Below are positions 48,835-59,170 of a stretch of 64,000 nucleotides of DNA, in pieces. Position 1 is the first letter of the stretch, and every line of letters begins with the position of its first letter. The stretch spans positions 114,909,309-114,973,308 of the forward strand of contig OX638368.1 in the NCBI GenBank assembly GCA_951812925.1. The letters are read 5' to 3'. The notes under the pieces were generated by a model that saw nothing but the letters and a program-made list of their open reading frames with translations, ran no database searches and was not told the DNA's origin. Origin of the DNA: Calliopum simillimum (taxonomy: Eukaryota > Arthropoda > Insecta > Diptera > Lauxaniidae). A program made the translations under genes and the position numbers.

Positions 48835-49180
48835 AAAGGTCACAAAATTTTTTTGCAGATATTTTGTTAACGAATAATTTGGATAAATTCGCGAGATGTG
48901 GCACCCCCAGATGAAAATTGGCACCCCAGGTGACATGCCACCCCAGGTGATATGCTACCCCAAAATTAAATGGCACCCCAAAGTTATATGGTACCCCCAT
49001 GTGATATGGTACCCCCATGTGATATGATACCCCCAGGTGATATGTGACCCCCTAGGAGATATGGAACCCCTATAAAATCTTGGGGTGCCATATAACTTGG
49101 GGGTGCCGCATCTTCCGAGCTTATCCAAATAATTCGTTAGAGAGATATCTGCAAAAATCCTGAGTGAACTTTGGCCTCAA
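48835..49180. repeat. Palindrome enclosing a GATATGGCACCCC array
   Basis: Arms of about 75-80 bp (gcagatattttgttaacgaa, aatttggataa...) face each other at 48835-48912 and about 49101-49180. The loop is a tandem run of about ten units of ggtgatatggcacccc type. The duplicated end of copy 3 seems to have turned back on itself with its own terminal word amplified in between. Confidence 0.8.
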
Positions 49181-50903
49181 ATACCTTGGCACGCTGACAC
49201 GAGGCTTTTTTTTTATCAAGTCTTTAGAATGTAGAAATAAAAGTTTCACCTTTCTGACTTCCATTGTGAAGTTAGTTTATCTTTTATTTGACCTTTATTA
49301 TTAATTTCTCCTCGATAATTTTTTGTATCCTATTGAGTAAATACTTCTATCTTTAAATACCCAATTTTATCGGCAACAATAAAATCCGTCTATACCTACC
49401 ACAACTTACGATTTTAAGTCTAACGCGGCTGCTTCGTCCTCTTTTCGTGTAACCCTTAAGAAAGCATAGAAGCAAGAAAAAAATCGAACACTCTGTCAGT
49501 CAAATTGACGCACATACTTTCACATCGCACACACTCACACACATTCATATACAAAAGAATTACTTGAATGAAGGCTTTCCACTGCTTTAAACTTTTTGGT
49601 ATTTAATTTCTGCATAGCTTTCCATTAATGGGCTTTCTTTTATGTATGTGTGTGTATATATCTGAAACGCACAATAAAACTTAAATCCAATAAAATTTTT
49701 GCGATTTAAGCTGCACGGCGCATAAATTCAGTCTTCCCCTAAAACGCTAAATTCCCAATGCGCGCCTAAAAGTATGTTACGTTAACACAAAAAAGTTACC
49801 TACGTTAATGTCGTTGCTGCTCATTGTCACTTAAGGTTTTATATTAAAAATGTCCTTTAAAATGTTGGCGTTGGTGTCAATGTCGGTATCGCTCGATTTC
49901 ACGACTCAATGAAATTGACACTGACGCGGACGGACGGACGCTTAATGATGTATAGTACAACAACAGAAAGGAAAAGAATTTTTTTTTGTCAGCGAAGAGA
50001 TTCTTCCTGCCTCTGTCGATTTCACCTGTGAGTGTTGACGACGGCACGTGTTTTCTTTTATTTTTTTGGAAATTATTTAAACTGTCGAATTTTTTTTTTT
50101 ATACTTTAAATCCGCCGCTTTATCAGTGAAACGTAAAAAATTTTATTTCATCTTTAAAAAGCGCTTATGTGTTATGACTTTAAAATGCGAAACGTAGTGG
50201 CGAAATCTTTTACATTTTATAGACTGCCTGTCGTCCTTGTCACCGCTACCATTCCAAAGTTTTTTCATATTCATCATTGCAATGTTTTTGTAAACATTAA
50301 TTTGCAACTTTTTTATTTTGCCCAATTTTTTTTTGGTTTTTTGTGCTGATTTCCACTAACGTAAACATTTTCAGCGCGTGTGTATTTTTAGCATTCTGGT
50401 ATTGGTACTGGGTGTTGCTACAACTTTACCTCATTTATGTTGTTGTTGTCTAAAAATATACACGCGTCACAATTTGGCCGGCAATTTAGGGATCACTCGT
50501 AGGGAGAATGTTTCTTGTTGGCGATGGTGCTGGTGCAGTAAGGATGCTCGCAAAATATTTTACAACAAACTTCCGTCGAAAGGCTGTAGAGATAAAATTT
50601 TTGCGTAATTTTTAGTAGAATATCGGTGGAGGAAGCGGTAGAGAGCGTATGGGCATCGAAGGGAACACTAAAATAAGTTTTGTAATAAAAATAACAAAAA
50701 GCTCTTGCAAAAGTATGTGGTGTTGTAGCAGTTGGAAAATATTTTATGAATTTTAACATGGTGTTGCCAAAGCAACTGTGAGATTGAAAATTGTAAATTT
50801 TATCAGAAGCAAAAAACTGTTCTATTTGATTCAAAATCAACACCCAAACCAAACAATTTTACGTAAAAATAAACGTGCATTTAACAAAAAACTTCCAATC
50901 CTA
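49181..50903. other. Intronic sequence, no gene seen
   Basis: 50380-50640 is less A/T-rich and open on both strands (76 and 119 codons), but shows no domain. Not supported as a gene. Confidence 0.45.
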
Positions 50904-51610
50904 GGGTTAACCAGGGCGATATGGCACCTTTTTTGTTGAACAGCTGTAAAAGCGGAATTAAATAAGATTCTTAAGGGAAAGCGAACTTAACCCTTATTTA
51001 ATTTAAAATAAAAAATAGTCTTTTCTTTAGCAAGAATTATTGAAAATATGTTTTCTTTAAAATTCAAAAAAATAAAAAAAAAATGCTATAAAGCGCCAAA
51101 TCACCCGAGACTATTGATGATATAGCACAATAGCACGAGTGATTTGACACTTTATGTGACTTTTAAGTTTTTGTTGCCAAAATTGAATTGAATTCCGGCA
51201 CGATGTCTCTTGTGTATTCAGGAATTTCGTAGTTTTCTTAAACATTAGCGAAAACCTAAAATTAATCAGATAAAAATTTAAAAAAAGGATAAATGGCACC
51301 CTAACCCTATAGTTGCCATTCCTCCTTTTTGGTTTATACCGATTAAAAATACCACAAAAGGAATAAACATGTTCACTCACGCTCGTATTCTTCTGAAAAC
51401 GAAATCATATTCATATCTGTTTATTTTGTAACATGCACCATATAAATGTAGCAAGTACTCACCACTCTGCTGCCTCCCGAAATATATGAAAAAAGCCCCT
51501 TACATTCTGAAAAAAATTTCTTAATACCTGCCCAGAACAAATCATAGAAACTATAGCTAAACGAGCTATTCACTCCGAAGTCATTCGCGCAACTGAACTA
51601 AGTTTTTTCC
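50904..51610. mobile_element. GATATGGCACC-family transposon, copy 4
   Basis: TA (50902-50903) precedes gggttaaccagggcgatatg, the TIR. The minus strand at 51111-51380 retains RFSLMFKKTTKFLN and FWQQKLKSH, matching copies 1 and 2. The right terminus is replaced by a short tandem array. Confidence 0.7.
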
Positions 51611-51618
51611 ATATTTAA

Positions 51619-51790
51619 AGGGGTGCCATTTTCTCCTGGATTCCTTTTTCTCCTGGGTGCCATTTTCTTCTAGGCTGTCATTTTTTCCTGAGGTGCCATT
51701 TTCTCCTGGGTGAAATTTTTTCGGACTGACATTTTCTCCTGGATGTTCTTTCCCCTGGGGGTGCCATTTCTCCTGGGGATGCCATGTATC
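51619..51790. repeat. GTGCCATTTTCTCCTGG array at the end of copy 4
   Basis: About eight units of ggtgccattttctcctggg type, each resembling the terminal word of the transposon. Comparable arrays sit at the same place in copy 3. Confidence 0.8.
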
Positions 51791-53871
51791 TTAGATAATT
51801 ATTTTCAGAGATCTGACAAATTAATTGTTTTCAGGGAGTAGCACCGCCCACTTTTCTTGCCTTAAATCTTGTATTATTCGATACTAACACACTGTAAAAA
51901 TTTTATTAAAGCCGACTTTCCGAGTCCATAAAGAACAAAATTTCATTATTATATGATGGATATTCGCAGGTGGTCGTAAAACAAATCTTAAGACGTGAAC
52001 ATAATTAGACAATGCCGCTTGCCTTTAATTTATATACAACATAACTACGTATGTAACAGGTCAATATCAATTAATGCATTATTTATTATTGAAAGATAAA
52101 ATTAATCATCCTTAACTGGCAACTCTTATCTGTAAAAGCAACGCAATCACATGTTTTTCCCTGACAAATAAACATATACGAGTACATATCATAGCCTATA
52201 CATACAAAGTACGTATACACGTATACAATAGCAAATTCAACAACAAAGCCTACTTTCGTGCTTACAAGAACTATGTCAGTGGCAGTAGAAAGTGAAAGTT
52301 CAACATTGAGAGAGCGCACAAATACCATAACAGCAAAATGATAGAAAAAAAATAAAAAAACACACACATATACCCTGCGTATAAATGGGCTTGAAAGTGA
52401 ATTTCACTAGCAGGCAAGGCATCGGATTATATAAACATGCATCGACGACGAACGAGAAGTGCTTTCACTCTCAAATGTGACGTAAAAAGAATGTTCGAGT
52501 TCAAGGCCACAGCTATGTCGCATGCTCTAAGAGCGTAAGACGAAAAAAGCACACAAAAGTAGGCAGTAAAAAAATCACATAAAAATCAAAACGCAACATT
52601 TACGAAAAAAATATAAAAAACCTTTTTCTGCCCGAATTGTTAGCATGTATGTATGTATACACACACATTTATGTTGCTCTTTTAAAGAGAATATCAAATT
52701 TCTCTTATTTCAAGCCTAAAGATAGGCAACGTTTTTTTACTATAGCGCCTAAAATCACTTGAAAGTACATGTTATAGAAAATATTGTGGTATTTTTCCCA
52801 CGCTGTCCAAATTGCGCTCTTTCCCTACCTATGAAATTTGTATTTGCTCATGTGATATTTTTCCTTTTTTCTCTCCATAGCTTATTTGCTCTTTTACTTC
52901 ATTTTTTGAAGCATAATTTTAAGCTTGAGTATGTTTTTTTGCTGTTGCTGAAAGTTAACTTGGATAGGCCAACATTTTTTTGTTTCTCTTTTCTTTTTTT
53001 TTTCTCCATTGAAATACAAAACAACAACAGCTGTCGTTACTTACATATATATACACAAAAATTTCGGGCTGCCTCTCTTACCCAGAGCTGCCTTAAAAAA
53101 AAATGTGTGTAGAATATAATGGAAATTTGTGTTCGCACGTGGACACATTAACATTCTTTAAGAGTGGGATTAATAGCACCAAAAACGCTCTTACTGCTGC
53201 TGCTATGGCTTCAATCGCTTACATTTGCATCTAAACATAAATTTCTGTTTTTTATTTTTGTAATATTTATTTTTAGATTATTGACAATGTGTAATTGCTG
53301 CATACTACAGACTGAGATTTTGGACTTGGAAGTAGCTATATCCTTTTGTTGGGCTTATTTTTTATTTTTTTTTATTTGTGTTTTAAAAGTTTAAACTTTC
53401 CAAGGTTTTTTGCTTGAGCTTCCTTGAAATAAATACGCCTTTTTGTGTGTTTTAGCCAAATTTAATTTGAAGGGTTGTCATATTTTGTTTAAAGTTTTTA
53501 TTTAACTTTTTTTTTTGTGTCCCAAAAAATTGAATTGATTTTTGTTTCTTTTTCTAACACAAAGTTTGTTAAGTGTTTGTGGTTTGTTGCGTTAAGAGTG
53601 AAAACTTTCAAAAATTGAATTATGTCCTTTGAAAGCTTGTATTAGGGTCGTCGTGTTTAATTAAAAATTTAGCAGCCTTTTTTCGATCTTAAGTGCTTTT
53701 CTTCTTTTTTTAAAAAAAACTTGCAAGTTCTTTTTTTATTTTAAAGTGGAGGTGAAATGTTTTTACTTTAGAATAAAATTTCTCCTTTAAGTATATTAAA
53801 CATTATCTATCTAATAGTTTAAGTTATTTATGTTTAATTTAAAATACTTACTGTTGTACCGGTGGCGACAA
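51791..53871. other. Intronic AT-rich sequence
   Basis: Purine- and T-rich tracts, no exon or element recognised. Open frames at 52759-53112 and 53164-53394 are T-rich and lack domains. Confidence 0.45.
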
Positions 53872-54400
53872 TTAAAGGTCCAAATGTAGTGTAAAGTCGC
53901 TCATTTATATCAAAAGTGTTCCAATTGTGTATCGAATATGTCCGTGAAATTATAACACTACTGACTACTTAGCAATTAGTTCTCTCTGAAGAAGAGTAAA
54001 TGATTGCGTATTGGCTCTGCATGGAGAGACTCGAGTTGAAAAATTCCACTCGATAATTTTTATTTTCCATTTTTCAACTTCTATTAAACACAATTCTTCT
54101 ATAAAGTCTCCGTCGCGGAAAAATATTTGATGAAACAATAAAAAAAATACTTTCACCCGCATATAGATTCGAACTCGGAAGATACACGTAATGCTTGGAG
54201 ATATATAACAAACACTTTAGCTTATCAGGGCGCAAAACCAGCGGAGGTCTTTGTGCAAAATTTGTATTTTAAATAAAATTTTTTGAAATTGATTTTGGCT
54301 AGATCCAGGTTTTGTCTGTTTGTCATAAGAAAAGAGACAATTGGCCTCTTTCTGGTCTCAGTGTAATGCATAAGAAGACAATTGGTAACGTCACAGTGTA
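53872..54400. mobile_element. SINE-like repeat with tRNA-like part, copy 2
   Basis: Parallels 36633-37260: tccaattgtgtatcgaatat, tggagagactcgagttga, an A-rich run, a tRNA-like minus-strand segment (54163-54240) with the B box gagttcgaatct, then ctctttctggtctcagtgta and acaattggtaacg. Confidence 0.6.
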
Positions 54401-54629
54401 TAAGTATCGAATAATGTTAGGGCTGGAAAAGTAGATGGTGTCACGCCTTTCAAAAAACGAATTCACAGAGAGCAATACGCTTATCACATATGAATCGCGC
54501 TTGCTACTTCGTTTCGTCGCGTCAGATAAGACAACGAAGGCTAGGCAAGAAAAAAATTATAGTACTCGACGAGCTAGGCAATGCATGACAAAGGAAAAAA
54601 TAAAAAATACAATTTTGCAAGTGCTGTAT

Positions 54630-54925
54630 TTTTCCTTTCGCTTTGATTCTCAACAAGTCTATGTTAAAGGTTAAAGTAAGCTCGTCTCGAATTGTTCATA
54701 CTTATAAAACTATTCATCGCAGATATATGAAATTTGGTGTATGTGTAAAGAAAATCGGGACAAATAATTTTCACTAGAAAAATGGGCGGTACCACGCCTC
54801 CAAAAAAGCAAATTTGTTATATCTCCGAAACTGTTTAGCGCAAAAAATTAAATTTGGTTCATATGTAACATTTATCCGGACAAATAACATAATTTAAAAA
54901 ATGGGCGATGCCACGTCCCCCATTC
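54630..54925. repeat. Fragments of two families
   Basis: 54640-54690 (gattctcaacaagtctatgt, taaaggttaaagtaagct) is the 5' part of the hammerhead-bearing repeat without the core. 54715-54925 has two diverged units of the ~115-bp internal repeat of the TGGGCATTTCC elements (atatctccgaaactgtttag). Confidence 0.6.
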
Positions 54926-55750
54926 CATTCAAGGTGAAGCAATGCACACTGGGATATGCTAGTAATTATATAAAATAAGTTTGATTGAGATTTTTCTTCA
55001 ATATTTTTTATTGCATTATTTTAATTTTTATTCGTCTTTTAAGTCTTTATGATTTATTCAAGAAATATGCATTTTTATTTCCAATTAAATTTTTTTATTC
55101 ACTTGTGACAATATAACCGCACATGATGTAATTAATATTTTACTTACACGAGCATACTTAATAATTTGATTTGTTTCTTTTTTCCCAAATATATCACGAG
55201 TTTTGTGTCATTGACAACAACACGTAACTTTCACGCACGCATGGAAAAAGACATTAAAGTCAAAATTTTTTGTCGAATTAAACTCGTGATATTTTTATTT
55301 TCTTTTCGGGAATATTAGTGATAAATTGTCACTCTAAATTAATTATTAAAATTCCGGCGCTAATCATGTGCTTCAGCACAAGCAAACTTTTGATAAATTT
55401 ATTAGATTTAATTCAACCGACGGTAAACTAATTAATTTATATATTCTTACTTAATCTTTTTAATTTTTATATTTTTATTTTCTAATGCATATAAATGTTT
55501 TTGTTTTTTTATATAAAATAAAAAAACTTAATAAAAAAATATGTCAATAATTTATATTACATATGTGTATACATATATGTATGAATTTGTGTGATAAATC
55601 AGAATAAACACTTTCAAGCATGTGAGTTATAAAAATTTTCATTAAATTGGCATTTATCCAGATCACGTATCTTGATAATTTTCACTTTTACGTTTATATC
55701 TCAATATATTGTTGTTCTTGTTGTTGACTTTTAATATACATATCTACAGA
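54926..55750. other. Very AT-rich intronic sequence
   Basis: Nothing recognised. Confidence 0.5.
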
Positions 55751-56585
55751 TGGGCATTTCCCAGGTGACGAACGTGACAGTCGTAAACATTTAAAATGCA
55801 AAAAAGTGGAAGTAAAACATTTTTTTATTTTAGTTTTTACTTTACATTGTAGCTCTTAGGTAACACTATAATTAGTGCAAACTTTAATAGCAGGCAAAGT
55901 CCTGGTTCCAAGATGCACGCAAAACGAACGCGACAAAAATAGAAGTAGTTTTCGTGCCTATTCAAAGGAATTTAGAATTGAGCGAAACAATTCAGAATTT
56001 TTTAGTGTGGCTAATTTTAGAATCTTGTGGAATAATGTTACTTTATAATATATTTTGTTTGATTCAAATATCTTCCGTTCTTTTCTTCGTTTTGATCATA
56101 ATCTGAATCGATGCGTGACAATATGAACGTGACATTTTTTCCACGATACAAATTTTAAATTGAAAATCTCTCAAAAAACCATGATTTCTCAGTGAATGTT
56201 GGATCACCTTATCTTGTGAAGTTGAGGTGACATCACCAATTTTTCCATTTTCATTTGTCTCTATTCATTTAACATGTGTACCAAATCCCATAAATTATGA
56301 ATTTCCTTTTTTAAGGGCTTGGCATCGCCCATTTTCCCAGGGAACATTATTTGTCCTGGCGCTTTGCACTCATTTATCAAATCTCATTCATGTGCGATAA
56401 ATATTTTCGGAGATATGATGAAGTGGTTTTTGTGGGGGCGTGATACCACAATTTTTCCAGAACACATTATATATCTTGGTGCTTTTTACATACGTACAAA
56501 ATCTCAGCCATGTACGCTAAATAGTTTCAGAGATGCGATGATTTTAATTTTTGGCTCACGGTGGACCTTTTGGCGGAAATGCCCA
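55751..56585. mobile_element. TGGGCATTTCC-TIR element, copy 3 (complete, 835 bp)
   Basis: Termini tgggcatttcccaggtgacg and, inverted, tgggcatttccgccaaaagg. Only the outer 11 bp are shared. The interior holds two ~115-bp repeats at 56319-56540, each with a cgcccat/cgtgatacca, ggaacattat/gaacacatta, ttgtcctggcgc/tatcttggtgc order. The long open frame across them is a by-product. No clear target duplication. Confidence 0.8.
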
Positions 56586-58103
56586 TATTTATTGTAGCTA
56601 TGTAATTCAATAAATTTATGCATATTTTGTTGTCAAAGAAAAAGCAATAGCGAATCCTTGATATTACGCTAAAAATAAATTAAATGAAAGTAAAAATATG
56701 ACACGCATTTATTTGTTGTTTTGTAGTTGTTAGCCTTGCCTAGAATCTGGCATATTTCTAAGCTATGCTTCAGATTCATATATGTATATTGCAAAAAAAA
56801 AAAAAAAATACAAATATTTGCTGATTTTTATTTCCACCACGCCACAAAAGTTTTTTGTTTTTTTTTTTTATGGAAAATTTTAGGCTTCATTTGCACATCC
56901 GCAAAATATTTATTGCTACTTTTAATAATGTATGAATGTGTTTATTGTGCTCCCCATATTTCAATAAAGTTTCATTTGCTGGATGAGTTTCGCTTTAAAA
57001 AAAAAAAAATAAAATATTTCCATAAAAGTGTCTTTTTTAATTTATTTTCATTATTGTCGCCGTAATTATTGTCTCTCTCTCCCTGTTTATTCTGATTACT
57101 TTTTTGTCTGCCTGAATTCCTGTTGTATCATAATTTTCATATCTACAACCCCTTTTTACGCCCTTTACTTTGCTATTCCCACTCACAAACGATTTGCTTC
57201 AAGTTTGCTGATGCTGCTGCATTATGTGGTTGTGCTGTATGCGTTTATGCTACGCAATATTTTTGCTACTTCATGTAGTTTTTTTGCTTTTTGTATTCTG
57301 TACTGTCACAGTTGCCCACCTACCCCTCAAAGCATTTTTCCATATCATTCCGTACTTTTACTTCGATGCTCCTCTTCTTTCTTCCCACATAATTTCATGT
57401 AAATAACTTAATTTGCTGCGTCCTCAGTTCCAGCATTAATTTACAATTGTGCCACATTTGCAAAACCAAACTATTCTTTTATAATTTTTTCTTCTTCTTC
57501 TGTATTTTTTATACTTTTAATTTGAAGTTGTGACTGGCAAGATGTAGGTACTTTGTTGACTGTCGATGCTGAATTTATGCATATAAATATTTGTCTGCGT
57601 TTGCGGTGTTGTTTCAAGATAAGAAACAAAGTTATGAATTTTTCTTTTGCCCTTTTTAGACGCAATAAAAAGTTATAGCAAAGTTGTGAGTCTTTTGTTT
57701 TTATTTGAAATATGTAAGTATTTTTTATAGCATATTTTGTAGGAAATTAAAAACTGTTACTCGATTTGTAATGATCAATTCTGAAGTATTATATTTTGCG
57801 AAATTCATTAATTTCTACCATGTCTGCCTTGTAAGTTTAAAAGTTCTATTGATAACTCAAAAATCGTCTGCTCTGGTTTATTTACTTTGCACTAAGTTCA
57901 AATCTTTACTCCCTAAAATAATTAAAAGCGAAGAGAGCGAACAGTGGGACACTTACAAGAACTTTCTTCATGGTGAGCAATAAATTTGCTATAATTAAAC
58001 CAAAATTGTTCATAAATAAAGTTGCTAAAATATGCCACAAAATCATCCCAATATATCTTTATCATGTTCGAGCTCAAATTTGGGCATAACATACATATAT
58101 TTT
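56586..58103. other. Intronic AT-rich sequence
   Basis: T-rich and low-complexity between 56790 and 57420. Two overlapping open frames (56727-57402) lack domains and have T-run composition. No exon supported. Confidence 0.45.
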
Positions 58104-58517
58104 GATATATTAATATACAAGACAAAAATTTGTCCTACCATTTTTAATACTTATGTTAGAAATGGAGCACGACTTTGAATTATACACCATTAGAAAGGTA
58201 TTTGTGTGTAAATATGCACAATGTTAAAATTATTTTAATATTTTGCCACTAAGCCAGGTAAAATTAAATACAAATTTTTCAATATTAAAAAAAACAATGC
58301 TGAAAAAAGATAAAAACACAAAGAGAAAGACAAAAATCATAGCACCGATTTCATGTTTTTTGTTTTGTTTATATTTCACTTGAATTATATCAGTGATGAT
58401 AAATGAGCTTTTTTATTTTGTACCAAATAGCAACAAAAAAGTACTAAAAGTGTTCAAAAAGTACCAAAAATTATTTAATAGATTTGTGGTCGGATTTTGA
58501 CCACTGGGCGAGTCTAG
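58104..58517 (+). mobile_element. Helitron-like element with clear 3' hairpin
   Basis: The 5' end is worn (gatatattaatatacaagac). The 3' end is well preserved: GTGGTC, a seven-base loop, GACCAC, then tgggcgagtCTAG followed by T. The body matches 46340-46775. Confidence 0.78.
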
Positions 58518-58651
58518 TGTTCAAAATATATTACTTGTTAAAAATCTAATTTATCTCATATCAAATTTTTTTTTGTTTAAAATAAAATCCTTTGAATTCT
58601 TGTTAAATTTTTTATAATTTTCAGTCAGAAACAAATTGAATTTAAAATATA

Positions 58652-59170
58652 GAGCATTATAAAAAATAAAAATTTGTAATTTTGTTTGACATATTTTAAA
58701 CAAAAAATTGTCATAGCAAATTCACATCAAACCTAAAAAATTAATGGGTGCCCAACGTGGGTGTATCATGTTCTGAATATTTTAAGCATTATAAAAAATA
58801 AAAATTTTTAATTTTGTTTGACATATTTTAAACACAAAATTGTCATAGCAAATTCACTGCAAACCATAAAAATTATTTGGCGCCCAACGTGGGAGTGTCA
58901 TGTTCCGAATATTTTAAGCATTATAAAAAATAAAAATTTTTAATTTTAACTGGCATATTTAAAACACAAAATTGTTATAGCATAATTCTCTTCAAACCTT
59001 AAAAAATTAATTGGCGCCCAACGTGGGAGTGTCATGTTTTGAATATTTTAACAATTATAAAAAGTCAAAATTTTTAATTTTAATTGGCATATTTGAAACA
59101 CAAAATTGGCATTCTCTTCCAACCTAAAAATTAACTGGCGCCCAACGTGGGAGTGTCATGTTTTGGGCAC
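58652..59170 (+). repeat. Four-unit array of ~130 bp, each with a tRNA-Lys-type primer binding site
   Basis: TGGCGCCCAACGTGGG occurs at 58878-58893, 59012-59027 and 59136-59151, with a variant TGGGTGCCCAACGTGGG at 58745-58761. Spacing is 133, 134 and 124 bp. Each is preceded by aacctaaaaaattaa-type sequence and followed by (a)gtgtcatgtt and ttaagcattataaaaa. The word is complementary to the 3' end of animal tRNA-Lys (with CCA) and is a known LTR-retroelement primer binding site. No gag or pol was seen nearby. Confidence 0.85.

Noticed and set aside
50378..50852. Overlapping frames of 76 (plus) and 119 (minus) codons in a less A/T-rich stretch, with a possible ttttcag acceptor
   Set aside because: No recognisable domain, no donor in phase, and Cys/Trp-rich low-complexity reading. 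Not enough for an exon.
23455..51790. The ggtgatatggcacc repeats as a CRISPR-like array
   Set aside because: Units lack unique spacers, belong to transposon ends, and the host is a eukaryote.
56319..56597. 92-codon frame
   Set aside because: It spans the two internal repeats of the TGGGCATTTCC element and simply reads that unit twice.
57028..57402. 124-codon frame, the second longest after the mariner among unexplained frames
   Set aside because: T-rich hydrophobic reading with several overlapping frames in the same direction; no domain or splice signals.
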